From the NCBI GenBank assembly GCA_963712655.1, contig CAVQIT010000002.1, forward strand, positions 434,001 to 498,000: 64,000 bases of DNA. The letters are read 5' to 3'. The position numbers and the translations under genes are program-made. The notes under the pieces were generated by a model that saw nothing but the letters and a program-made list of their open reading frames with translations, was not told where the DNA came from and did not search any database. Every line of letters starts with the position of its first letter. Position 1 is the stretch's first letter. Positions 8,319 to 15,927 of this stretch are shown here, one piece after another. This DNA comes from Pollutimonas sp963712655 (GTDB lineage Bacteria; Pseudomonadota; Gammaproteobacteria; Burkholderiales; Burkholderiaceae_B).

Positions 8319-8975
8319 CTAGTTCAATTCGTACTTTGGCGATCGTGGGCCATAAAGCAGTCCGCCAGGTTGTCCGGCGGTAAACAGACTTTGGTTGGCC
8401 ACCGCCGCTACGTGATAACCACGATCCGATAGCGTATTGACGATCTGGCTGACCGCGGCTTGAACAAGCATTCCCACCAGCCCGCTGTTACTGCCGCTGT
8501 TGCTGTTTTCGACCGCGGTCTTCGTGCCTTCCCACAGCTTGGCGCCCGAACGCAAATCGATCAGGGACGCCTCGACCTCGACGACGACGGAGCTGGACAG
8601 GATCTCGTACGATGAGCCGTACCTTTTTACATTCATATACAGCGCGGCATCCGCGCCAAATATCTGGCGCAGTTTGGACGCGGGCAAGGCATGAATGTCG
8701 TCGGCGGTAAACAGGCCATTTTGCTTGAACGTTTCATCCACGACAGCAACAGGAAGAACGTAATATCCGGATTCGGCCAGGGGCAATGTTGCCTGGGCCA
8801 GGACTGCTGAAGTAGCCCCTGTGTCCACCGAGCTGTTCAACGGCGGCAACACCAGAATGGATGCGGGTTTGCTTTCTCTGAACGCCGTATAGTCCACATT
8901 ATTGACCGGCATGGCGCAGCCCGTGAGCATGGCAACGAGCAAAATTGTGCCTATGCGGGAGATGGTTCTCATCAT
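8319..8975 (-). CDS. DUF799/GNA1162-like lipoprotein
   Basis: The 218-residue protein begins with a lipoprotein signal peptide ending in the lipobox MLTGC (Cys20), so it should be membrane-anchored. The rest matches the DUF799 family, whose Neisseria member is GNA1162: SILVLPPLNSSVDTGATSAVLAQATLPLAESGYYVLP, then ADAALYMNVKRYGSSYEI and the closing LSDRGYHVAAV. The fold is related to the periplasmic domain of TolB/CsgG-type proteins. Its start codon overlaps the stop of the DUF4810-like gene, so the two are translationally coupled. Function is unknown; the three-gene set probably builds one outer-membrane-associated complex (inference). Confidence 0.85.
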   Translation of the reverse strand: MMRTISRIGTILLVAMLTGCAMPVNNVDYTAFRESKPASILVLPPLNSSVDTGATSAVLAQATLPLAESGYYVLPVAVVDETFKQNGLFTADDIHALPASKLRQIFGADAALYMNVKRYGSSYEILSSSVVVEVEASLIDLRSGAKLWEGTKTAVENSNSGSNSGLVGMLVQAAVSQIVNTLSDRGYHVAAVANQSLFTAGQPGGLLYGPRSPKYELN

Positions 8976-9493
8976 TTTGCGCCCTTCTTTGATTTTGCCG
9001 CGGTTGGTGTGGTGACCGAGGGTGTGGTCTTGCCGGCCGCCGGCGAACCGGATGCGCGTGAGCGCTTGCCTGCCTTGGCGCTGGGGGTCTTTGCGTTGCG
9101 CAGCAAGAAGTCCATGAATGGAGCGGATTCCGGGAAAGCCAGTTTCTCGCTTTGCAACTGTTCCACAGCCTTTTCACCGTTACCCAGCTTCAGGTAAAGC
9201 ATGCCGAGATGCGCATGGAAACCCGGCGGAAGCGACTGATTCGCGGACCTGGCCGTTTCGATATTTTGTTCCAGTACCTGCGCTTGAGCGGCATAGTCCG
9301 CCCCATCTTCTTTCAGGTATGCGTAGACCTCGGGCTGATAGGACTTCCAGTTATACAGCGTTGGCGGTTGCGCGCAGGCGCCCAGAACGCTAATCAACAT
9401 GCATCCGCCCAACAGGCGCAAGCCCCGGCGATAGGGCGCGACCCAGCCGTGCGCATCGGCAGCGTATCGGCTGCCTTCTATTTTTCCTGGCAT
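8972..9493 (-). CDS. DUF4810-like lipoprotein
   Basis: The 173-residue product carries a hydrophobic leader ending in VLGAC, a lipobox, followed by PPTLYNWKSYQPEVYAYLKE. It then has a TPR-like helix pair (FHAHLGMLYLKLGNGEKAVEQLQSEKLAFPESAPFMDFLL) and a lysine/alanine-rich tail. This is the DUF4810 pattern, found between CsgG-like and DUF799 genes in many Gram-negative genomes. I choose the ATG at 9493 because TAGGAG sits 7 bases upstream. The open frame reaches 9667 but that would overlap most of the preceding gene. The stop of the CsgG-like gene is 11 bases upstream. Confidence 0.82.
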   Translation of the reverse strand: MPGKIEGSRYAADAHGWVAPYRRGLRLLGGCMLISVLGACAQPPTLYNWKSYQPEVYAYLKEDGADYAAQAQVLEQNIETARSANQSLPPGFHAHLGMLYLKLGNGEKAVEQLQSEKLAFPESAPFMDFLLRNAKTPSAKAGKRSRASGSPAAGKTTPSVTTPTAAKSKKGAK

Positions 9494-9503
9494 GGCGTGG
9501 CTC

Positions 9504-10184
9504 CTACTTTGTCTTGGCGAGTTGCAAAGCGCCTTGTTCGACGCCTTCGACCAGCCGGTTGACGGCTTCGCGTATGGCCAAGTCAAGTACTTTTCCATTG
9601 AGCGTGGAGTCGTAACCGGCTGTGCCGCCGAAACCGACGACCTCTCGGTTGGAGAGGCTGTATTCACCCGCGCCGGACGTCGAATAAACTACCTCGGAAG
9701 TCGAGGCGTCCACCACGTTTAGGTCGACTTTGGCGTAGGCAATCTGCTCTTTGCCGCGTCCGAGAATGCCGAACAATTGCTGATCGCCGGTCACCTTGCG
9801 GCCGAAGGCCGTCACGTCGCCGGTAATGACATAACGCGCGCCTTTGATTTTGGGTGCTTTCTTGTTGAAGCCCGCTTCTTGGGCGATTTCAGTCAGGTTT
9901 GCCCGATCCATGACCTGAAAACGGCCGGTGCGCTGCAGGTGGCTGATGAGTATTGTTTTGGCTTGGCCGCCAAGGCGATCCACCCCGTCCGAAAAAATAC
10001 CGCGTAGAAAGTCGCTGCGATTATCGAACTTGCCCACCGAAATTGGACTGCGCTCGCCGTGATAAACCGTTCCTGCGGAGTTTACGGTGGGGACGGCCAA
10101 GGACTGTGATCTTTCTACCGCGCAACCCGAGACAAGGGCGGATACGGTCACAATTAAACTTGCTTTTACAATCGCGTCAAGCAT
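9504..10184 (-). CDS. CsgG/HfaB-family lipoprotein
   Basis: This 226-residue lipoprotein (lipobox VSGC after a short signal peptide) has the CsgG family core. That core includes ISVGKFDNRSDFLRGIFSDGVDRLGGQAKTILISHLQ, RFQVMDRANLTEI, the strand-loop ARYVITGDVTAFGRK and the final ILDLA-type helix LDLAIREAVNRLVEGV. CsgG itself is the curli secretion channel and HfaB anchors holdfasts. No curli subunit genes are nearby, so a general outer-membrane role is more likely here. It is the first gene of the three-lipoprotein operon. Two ATGs are possible. AAAGG lies 6 bases before the second one (10184), so I use that. Confidence 0.85.
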   Translation of the reverse strand: MLDAIVKASLIVTVSALVSGCAVERSQSLAVPTVNSAGTVYHGERSPISVGKFDNRSDFLRGIFSDGVDRLGGQAKTILISHLQRTGRFQVMDRANLTEIAQEAGFNKKAPKIKGARYVITGDVTAFGRKVTGDQQLFGILGRGKEQIAYAKVDLNVVDASTSEVVYSTSGAGEYSLSNREVVGFGGTAGYDSTLNGKVLDLAIREAVNRLVEGVEQGALQLAKTK

Positions 10185-10527
10185 GGCCATCCTTTAATGG
10201 AGTCGCCAAATTGGCGGCTTATCGGGCAATGCCCGTGTTTGATAAACAAGCCGCGATTTTACACAGAATGTAAATGTAGAAACAAAACTTTATTTTTGTT
10301 CAAAGGTGGATTTTGTAATTTTTCGATGATGCGTCCCGGTTTGCTGTAACAGCCCGTCTGGCTCCGCTGCGGGAACATTCAATCCGGCGCCCAGGCCCAG
10401 GTAAAAGACTGGAACAGGACGATCACTGTGCATCTGCTCGGCGCCATGCTTGGAATGAAGCATGGCGCGATGCGGCAGCCATCGAACAATAGGGGCGATA
10501 CCTGACCTTGGCGCGAAACCTGGAAGG
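10185..10527. other. Intergenic stretch upstream of the lipoprotein operon
   Basis: About 340 bases contain the presumed promoter of the CsgG-like gene. A 116-codon open frame on the minus strand (10290-10640) has arginine- and histidine-rich, low-complexity composition and no recognisable domain. I see no structured RNA or repeat. Confidence 0.4.
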
Positions 10528-10734
10528 TTATTGACCTTTATTCTTCCCCGTCCAAATATGCGCCTCGCTTTTTTGCATTGCGCTGCTGTAATTGAGAGGG
10601 CTTGCGGGGGTCGACGCTTGTCGCGACGGCTGCCGCGCATAGCGTGCCGCGGGCCCCCACATCAGTGGGCGTCTTTCGCCGGATGGTTCGCCATTGCTCT
10701 CGTTTCTGTCTGATTTGATATTGGATTCGGGCAT
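10528..10734 (-). CDS. Small hypothetical protein
   Basis: A 68-codon frame (MPESNIKSDRNESNGEPSGE..., ending TGKNKGQ) begins with an ATG preceded by AGGA at 7 bases, which is a credible ribosome-binding site. The product is hydrophilic, rich in Ser, Pro, Arg and Gln, with no membrane segment and no motif that I recognise. It lies in an otherwise empty 600-base gap. The support is only the start signal and the gap, so it may not be a gene. Confidence 0.3.
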   Translation of the reverse strand: MPESNIKSDRNESNGEPSGERRPLMWGPAARYARQPSRQASTPASPLNYSSAMQKSEAHIWTGKNKGQ

Positions 10735-10806
10735 GTGGCAGTCCTGTGGTCGGCTATGGTGTCGTGAGGTGTGACGCAACAGCAATCCATGTGCCCAAGG
10801 CTGCGG

Positions 10807-11358
10807 CTATTTCTTCGAAACGTAGGCATTGCCCTCTATATAGAAGCGCAATAGTTTGCCGGCCCATTCGCCCGCATAGTCCACGCCGATGCGAGGGCGC
10901 TGCGCGATGCGTATGGCCTCTTGCCCGGGCGCCTGGGCAATATAAAAATCCTTGCTGCACAAATCGTGGCCGTAATGGCTGCGATCGACGCCCATCGCCT
11001 TGCACAGCCGTCCGGGGCCGTTGGTGTTATCGGATAGATTGGAAACTGGCTCGAGCGCGCGCAGCAGGACCGCGGCTCCAGTGCCGTCGGGCTCGGTGAC
11101 GACATTCATGCAATGATGCATGCCATAGATCAGGTATACATAGGCGTAGCCCGGCGGGCCATACATGACCTGGGTGCGCGGCGTGATGCCCTTGGACGTA
11201 TGAGCGGCAAGGTCATGCGGCCCCAGATAGGCCTCGACTTCGACGATTTTACCTATGCGTTCGCTATCGCCTATGCGATGGACCAGCAGCTTGCCTAATA
11301 AGTCCTGTGCGACGATTGTTGTTTCCCTACTATAAAATTCGCGGGATAATGGCTGCAT
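10807..11358 (-). CDS. 3-methyladenine DNA glycosylase (AAG/MPG family)
   Basis: The 183-residue protein matches the alkyladenine glycosylase family over its full length. It has REFYSRETTIVAQDLLGKLLVH at the N terminus, IVEVEAYLGPHDLAAH with the catalytic glutamate, the DNA-intercalating region VMYGPPGYAYVYLIYGMHHCMNVVT, and GPGRLCKAMGV near residue 115-125. It removes alkylated purines by base flipping at the start of base-excision repair. It stands alone, divergent from the cold-shock gene, with about 175 bases between the two. Confidence 0.93.
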   Translation of the reverse strand: MQPLSREFYSRETTIVAQDLLGKLLVHRIGDSERIGKIVEVEAYLGPHDLAAHTSKGITPRTQVMYGPPGYAYVYLIYGMHHCMNVVTEPDGTGAAVLLRALEPVSNLSDNTNGPGRLCKAMGVDRSHYGHDLCSKDFYIAQAPGQEAIRIAQRPRIGVDYAGEWAGKLLRFYIEGNAYVSKK

Positions 11359-11533
11359 ATAAAATTATTCGTTGATGTTCGCATGAAAAAAGCGTATTAT
11401 TTTCCGTTAGATTTTCAAGTTCGTTGAAGTTAGTACAAGTGAAGTACCAGAAACAGTACTTTTTTGCTCAAATCTCTACACCTTGACAATCTTCTATAGA
11501 GCATATCGCTCGTCTTTTTAGGGATTGCAAAAA

Positions 11534-11743
11534 ATGCAAACAGAAACTGGTATTGTAAAGTGGTTCAACAACGAAAAAGGCTTTGGTTTCATCAAGCCTG
11601 AGTCGGGCGGCAAAGACTTGTTCGCGCACCACACCGACATCATAGGCACGGGCTTCAAATCCCTGGAAGAAAACCAGCGCGTTTCCTTCGTTGCCGCCGA
11701 AGGCCAAAAAGGCCCTCAGGCCAAATCTATCCAAGTTATCTAA
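11534..11743 (+). CDS. CspA-family cold-shock protein
   Basis: The 69-residue product is a single cold-shock domain. GIVKWFNNEKGFGFI contains RNP-1, and DLFAHHTDI takes the place of RNP-2 (usually VFVHF). It binds single-stranded RNA/DNA as an RNA chaperone. The ATG at 11534 is preferred to a TTG three codons earlier. The 175-base AT-rich leader between the divergent glycosylase and this ATG could carry a cold-responsive untranslated region, as in other csp genes. A strong terminator follows the stop. Confidence 0.95.
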   Translation: MQTETGIVKWFNNEKGFGFIKPESGGKDLFAHHTDIIGTGFKSLEENQRVSFVAAEGQKGPQAKSIQVI

Positions 11744-11763
11744 ACATAGCTTGCCAGATCGAA

Positions 11764-11787
11764 AACCCGCCGCGAGGCGGGTTTTTA
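11764..11787 (+). terminator. Rho-independent terminator after the cold-shock gene
   Basis: AACCCGCC at 11764-11771 and GGCGGGTT at 11776-11783 form a perfect 8-bp stem with loop GCGA, followed by a T run. Confidence 0.93.
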
Positions 11788-11874
11788 CATTGGTGCGCTG
11801 GTGGTTGGCGTCGATGCAAAGGATATATGAAAGCTGCCATAGCCAATGGCGGCTTGTTTATTGATCGGGCCGTC

Positions 11875-12933
11875 TCAGCCGCCAAGGGCGGCGCAGTCCG
11901 ACATAAAGGCCGATAGCCGGTTCAAGTGCGCGGTCTTTTCCGCATCCGGCAAGAACGATGCCTTGATGCTATTTTGGGCCAAGGCCGCCAGTTCAGGCCG
12001 GCTCAGTTCCAAAGCCTGTGCGCAAGCCATATAGTTATCGCCCACATAGCCCCCGAAATAAGCGGGATCGTCCGAATTGATCGTGACCATGACACCGCCG
12101 CGCAGCATGCGGGCCACATTATGATGCCGCAAATCCTGCACCACGCCTAACTTCAGATTGGATAAGGGACAGACGGTCAAAGGAATTTGTTCGTCGATCA
12201 GGCGCCGTAATAGCTTGGGGTCTTCTTCGCTGCGCACGCCGTGATCAATACGCTCGGCATGCAGCAAATCCAGCGCGTCGCGCACATAGGCGGCCGGGCC
12301 TTCTTCGCCTGCGTGGGCAACCAGGCGAAAGCCAAGCTCTTGGCATCGGGCAAAGACGCGGGCGAATTTTTCAGGAGGATTGCCGTTTTCGGCCGAATCC
12401 AGCCCTATGCCTATCCAAAGATCTCTGTATCGTTCACGCAAGGGCAGGGCGGCCGCCAGCGCGGCAAAGGCATCATCTTCAGGTAAGTGGCGCAGAAAAC
12501 TTAATATCAAATAGCTGGTGATGCCGGTGGCCGCCCGCATTTCTCGCAGGGCCCGGGCGATTCCCGCGAAAACGGTTTCCATGGCCACGCCGCGCCCGGT
12601 ATGTGTTTGCGGGTCGAACATGATTTCCGCGTGTACTACGCCATCGGCCCTGGCTCGCTGCATATAGGCCATGGTCATATCGTAGAAATCGCGTTCGGTA
12701 AGCAGCACTCCGGCGCCTGCGTAGTACAGGTTCAGGAACGATTGCAGATCGTCAAATGCGTAGGCATTGCGCAAGGCGTCGACGCTGGCATAGGGCAATG
12801 AAACACCGTTGCGCCGCGCCAGTTCGAACAATAGCTCGGGCTCGAGCGAGCCTTCGATATGCAGATGAAGTTCGGCTTTGGGCAGCCCTTGCACGAAAGC
12901 GCGTAATTCAGCGTACTGGCCGGGATCGGGCAC
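11875..12933 (-). CDS. Adenine deaminase (adenosine-deaminase-like family)
   Basis: The 352-residue protein has the metal-dependent deaminase motifs PKAELHLHIEGSLEPELLF (HxH ligands), RLVAHAGEEGP, ERIDHGVR, LTVCPLSNLKL and INSDDPAYFGGY. The SDDPAYFGGY ending, FDPQTHTGRGV and LNLYYAGAGVLLTERDFYD are characteristic of the bacterial and fungal adenine deaminase branch rather than true adenosine deaminases, so I favour adenine to hypoxanthine conversion in purine salvage. The zinc ligands and the catalytic Glu (HAGEEGP) are all present. It starts 10 bases after the stop of the upstream GntR regulator and is probably in its operon. Confidence 0.85.
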   Translation of the reverse strand: MPDPGQYAELRAFVQGLPKAELHLHIEGSLEPELLFELARRNGVSLPYASVDALRNAYAFDDLQSFLNLYYAGAGVLLTERDFYDMTMAYMQRARADGVVHAEIMFDPQTHTGRGVAMETVFAGIARALREMRAATGITSYLILSFLRHLPEDDAFAALAAALPLRERYRDLWIGIGLDSAENGNPPEKFARVFARCQELGFRLVAHAGEEGPAAYVRDALDLLHAERIDHGVRSEEDPKLLRRLIDEQIPLTVCPLSNLKLGVVQDLRHHNVARMLRGGVMVTINSDDPAYFGGYVGDNYMACAQALELSRPELAALAQNSIKASFLPDAEKTAHLNRLSAFMSDCAALGG

Positions 12934-12943
12934 GGCGCCCCTC

Positions 12944-13633
12944 TTATGAAAATTGCTTGGCGTAAATATACTTGAAAGCGCTTTTTATATCGTCGCGCAG
13001 CGCTTGCCTGGCCTTGGCGGGATTCTTTTCCTCCAGAGCGGCGATCATTTTGTGGTGATGGTCGACGGCGATTTTCTTTTCGGTTCTTTCCGATCCGGCC
13101 TGCAGATCGTAATTCAGGACCGGGCCGATTCTGAGCCACAGCGTTTCGATGATTTTCATCAGCATGGGCATTGCCGCGGCCTCGTAGATGGAAAAATGAA
13201 TTTCCTTGTTGAGCAGCACGACCGATGCCTTTTCACCGCCGGGAGCATCCATGGCCTTGGCCAGGGTTTCGTTCAAGCTTCGCAGCGCCGCCACCAATTC
13301 CGGCGTCGCATCGCGCGCAGCCTGTTCCACGGCAAAGCCTTCGATTTGCAGGCGGATATTGGTGATTTCCTTGAACTGCTCTCCCGTCATCTTGGGAACC
13401 CTGACCGAACGGTTCGGCGCGACCTCAAGCGCCTGGTCGGCGACAAGTTGATATACCGCTTCCCGTACCGGCATCACGCTGACGCCCAGGGCCAGCGCCG
13501 TCGAGCGCAAGGAAAGTTGCTCGCCGGGCATGAGTTTTCCGGTCAACAGCAGATCTTTGATTTGAAACAAAACATTCGCTCCCAAGGTTTCTCGCCTTGG
13601 GGCCGGGCTTAGGGAAATTTGCGCCATATTCAT
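12944..13633 (-). CDS. GntR-family (FadR/FCD) transcriptional regulator
   Basis: The 229-residue protein has the winged-helix region of GntR regulators (IKDLLLTGKLMPGEQLSLRSTALALGVSVMPVREAVYQLVADQAL, residues 26-70). An FCD ligand-binding domain follows, with NIRLQIEGFAVEQAA, HFSIYEAAAMPML and HHHKMIAALEEKNPAKARQAL, whose Asp/His residues normally bind a metal and an organic acid. It is divergent from the LIV-type transporter cluster across a 91-base gap and upstream of the adenine deaminase. It probably regulates the transporter operon and itself. Two ATGs (13633 and 13627) are close together and neither has a clear ribosome-binding site. Confidence 0.9.
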   Translation of the reverse strand: MNMAQISLSPAPRRETLGANVLFQIKDLLLTGKLMPGEQLSLRSTALALGVSVMPVREAVYQLVADQALEVAPNRSVRVPKMTGEQFKEITNIRLQIEGFAVEQAARDATPELVAALRSLNETLAKAMDAPGGEKASVVLLNKEIHFSIYEAAAMPMLMKIIETLWLRIGPVLNYDLQAGSERTEKKIAVDHHHKMIAALEEKNPAKARQALRDDIKSAFKYIYAKQFS

Positions 13634-13653
13634 ATATCTAGGGTTATTGCTAA

Positions 13654-13667
13654 CTGTGATCTGTGAT
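13654..13667. promoter_or_regulatory. Tandem CTGTGAT repeats in the GntR/LIV divergent promoter
   Basis: The heptamer CTGTGAT occurs twice back to back in the gap between the GntR gene and the receptor gene. It is a candidate binding site for the regulator, although GntR sites are more often palindromic. Confidence 0.3.
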
Positions 13668-13724
13668 CTCAGTTGGATAGTATAACGAGAAAACACCACC
13701 TCAAGTAAACGACAGGAGACAAGC

Positions 13725-14981
13725 ATGACTGATAAGAAAGTTGCGGTTTCAGCGCCCCGGCGCCGCGTTTTGCTGCAAGGTTCGGCGGCATTGGCCGCGG
13801 GTGTGGCAATGCCGGCATTTGTGCGCGCCGAAAATACCGGTCCTATAAGAATCGGCCACTTGACTCCGCGCACGGGTTTTCTCGGCCCCATGGGGGAGTA
13901 TGCGGTATTTGGGGCGACGCTGGCGATGGAAGAGGTCAATGCCGCCGGCGGCGTGCTGGGCCGCAAGTTCGAATTGTTGACCGAGGACAGCGTCAATCCC
14001 CAGACGGCATCGACCAAAGCGCAGCGCATGGTCGAGCGCGACAAAGTAAACGCAATTGTCGGTGAAATCAGCTCGGCCTCGGCATTGGCTATTTCCCAGG
14101 TAACGACTCGCGCCAAGACGCTGTTTCTGCAAACCGGCTGCAATTCCGACGAACTGCGCGGCAAAAGCTGCAGCCGATACATGTTTCACCTGGAGGCCTG
14201 CAACACTATGTATGTGCGCACGATAGGGCAGGCGTTGCTGCGCGATAATATGGTGAAGGGCAAGAAATGGATGGCGTTCACGGCCGACTATGCATTTGGC
14301 CACGACCTGTTCAAGCAAACCAAGAAGTTCATGGACGAAAACGGCGGCGTTTTCATCTCCAACGATATGCTGCCCACCGATGCCACCGAGTTCAGCGCAT
14401 CGCTATTGAAAATAAGGCAGCAAAAGCCGGATCTGGTCATGAGCAATCTGGCGGGAAACCAGACCACAAATTTCACCAAACAGTACAACGAATTCGATAT
14501 CAATATTCCGTTTGCCGGCGCCGACATGAATATGACAAGTATCTGGGGCGCCGGGAAGGCCGGCTTCAGCGGGATCTGGCCGATTATCTGGACCCATCAG
14601 CTCGCCGCCCCATCGGCAAAGGAATTCGTGGCGAAATTCCAGAAACGCTGGAACAAGCTTCCTGAAAACCAGGCCGTCAACGATTACCTGGCTATCAAGA
14701 TACTTGCCCAAGCCATGGACAAGACAAAGTCCGATAACGCCGAGAAAGTCATCGCGTATCTCGAGTCGGACATCAAGTTCGATGTCCTGCGCGACAGGCC
14801 GGGATACTTCCGGCCGTGGGATCATCAACTGATGTACGAGATGTATATCGTCTCGCCCAATCCTGATAAAAACGCCGGAAAATACGACTTCATGACCACC
14901 AGCAAGCCGGTTCCAGGCGCCTCCGAAAGCCTGGAGATCCTGGCGCCCACGCAGCAGGAAAATATGTGCAAGTTTGCTTGA
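13725..14981 (+). CDS. LIV/urea-type ABC transporter substrate-binding protein
   Basis: The 418-residue periplasmic receptor has an N-terminal signal with a twin-arginine-like motif (PRRRVLLQGSAALAAGVAMPAFVRA), so export by Tat is possible. The mature part is a type I binding protein: IRIGHLTPRTGFLGPMGEYAVFGATLAMEEVNAAGGVLG, INAIVGEISSASALAIS and the late YLAIKILAQAMDKT. Family members bind branched-chain amino acids, amides, urea or aromatic acids. It is the first gene of a run (receptor, LivH, LivMGF fusion, four enzymes), so its ligand is probably the substrate of those enzymes. CAGGAGACAAGC gives a strong start signal. Confidence 0.92.
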   Translation: MTDKKVAVSAPRRRVLLQGSAALAAGVAMPAFVRAENTGPIRIGHLTPRTGFLGPMGEYAVFGATLAMEEVNAAGGVLGRKFELLTEDSVNPQTASTKAQRMVERDKVNAIVGEISSASALAISQVTTRAKTLFLQTGCNSDELRGKSCSRYMFHLEACNTMYVRTIGQALLRDNMVKGKKWMAFTADYAFGHDLFKQTKKFMDENGGVFISNDMLPTDATEFSASLLKIRQQKPDLVMSNLAGNQTTNFTKQYNEFDINIPFAGADMNMTSIWGAGKAGFSGIWPIIWTHQLAAPSAKEFVAKFQKRWNKLPENQAVNDYLAIKILAQAMDKTKSDNAEKVIAYLESDIKFDVLRDRPGYFRPWDHQLMYEMYIVSPNPDKNAGKYDFMTTSKPVPGASESLEILAPTQQENMCKFA

Positions 14982-14996
14982 CGCCCCGCGTGCCGG

Positions 14997-15021
14997 GCGC
15001 TGATTTCTTCAGCGCTCTTTT
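14997..15021 (+). terminator. Intercistronic hairpin between receptor and permease genes
   Basis: GCGCTGA (14997-15003) pairs perfectly with TCAGCGC (15009-15015) and is followed by TCTTTT. It is too weak for complete termination. Its place after the receptor gene suits partial termination or protection of the receptor message, so that receptor is made in excess over permease. Confidence 0.5.
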
Positions 15022-15039
15022 GGGTCTGGAGAATGTGTT

Positions 15040-15921
15040 TTGGCAACGGAATTGATTTTTGTATTTCAGCAGGTCGCCAACGGCCTGCTTCTGGGATTTT
15101 ATTATCTGCTGATCGCCCTTGGCTTGTCCATCATCTTCAGCCTTGGCGGTGTGGTGAACCTGGCTCACGGGGCCTTTTATGCGATTGGCGCTTACCTGAT
15201 CGTGTTTTTGAGCGACCAGCTGGGCTATGGCTGGGCTTTTGTCGTGTCGCCCGTTCTGGTCGGCGTGCTTGGAATGATCGTCGAGCGTTTGTTTCTCAAG
15301 CGCTTTTATCGCGCCGATCCGGTCCTGAGCCTATTGTTTACGTTTGCATTGTCAATGGTCATCGAGCAAGCGCTGCGTATGATTTTTGGCGCTTCGCCGC
15401 TGCCGTTTTCGATTCCCGAATTTGCGCATGGCCAGCTTATCGTCGGTGATTTTTTCTATCCTTTCTACCGGGTCGGCATGTTGCTCGTCGCCATCGCGGC
15501 GGTGGCGGGCACCTGGACGCTATTGAATAAAACCGCTTTTGGAAAAGTCGTGAAAGCGGGCATCAATGATCCGGACATGGTCAGGGCCATGGGCATTTCC
15601 CTGGCGCCCGTCATGACGGCGGTCTGCGGGCTGGGCATAGGCCTGGCCGGCCTGGCGGGGGTATTGCTGGCGCCCATCACCGGCGTTCAACCGGCGATGG
15701 GCCAAGAGATCCTGACGGCGGCTTTCGTTGTCGTGGTCATCGGCGGACTGGGCAGCTTCTGGGGCGTGGTTATTGCCGCCATGCTGGTGGGCGTTATCCG
15801 CGGCTTGACATCGTATTTTTATCCGCCGGCTTCCGAAGCCTCTTTGTACCTGCTCATGCTGCTTATCCTGGTCCTGCGTCCGCGCGGCCTGCTGGGCGAA
15901 AAATTCGAACGCCTGGAGTAA
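15040..15921 (+). CDS. LivH-type ABC transporter permease
   Basis: The 293-residue protein has about eight membrane segments and LivH motifs: QQVANGLLLGFYYLLIALGLSIIFSLGGVVNLAHGAFYAIGAY near the N terminus, GIGLAGLAGVLLAPITGV and VVVIGGLGSFWGVVIAAMLVGVIRG near the C terminus. It forms the inner-membrane channel with the LivM part of the next protein. The start is a TTG at 15040, preceded by GGAG at 9 bases. No ATG in this frame fits. It is separated from the fusion gene by only 6 bases. Confidence 0.92.
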   Translation: MATELIFVFQQVANGLLLGFYYLLIALGLSIIFSLGGVVNLAHGAFYAIGAYLIVFLSDQLGYGWAFVVSPVLVGVLGMIVERLFLKRFYRADPVLSLLFTFALSMVIEQALRMIFGASPLPFSIPEFAHGQLIVGDFFYPFYRVGMLLVAIAAVAGTWTLLNKTAFGKVVKAGINDPDMVRAMGISLAPVMTAVCGLGIGLAGLAGVLLAPITGVQPAMGQEILTAAFVVVVIGGLGSFWGVVIAAMLVGVIRGLTSYFYPPASEASLYLLMLLILVLRPRGLLGEKFERLE

Positions 15922-15927
15922 AGCCTT

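Noticed and set aside
10290..10640. 116-codon hypothetical gene on the minus strand
   Set aside because: There is no start signal, composition is arginine- and histidine-rich, and it overlaps a better small candidate.
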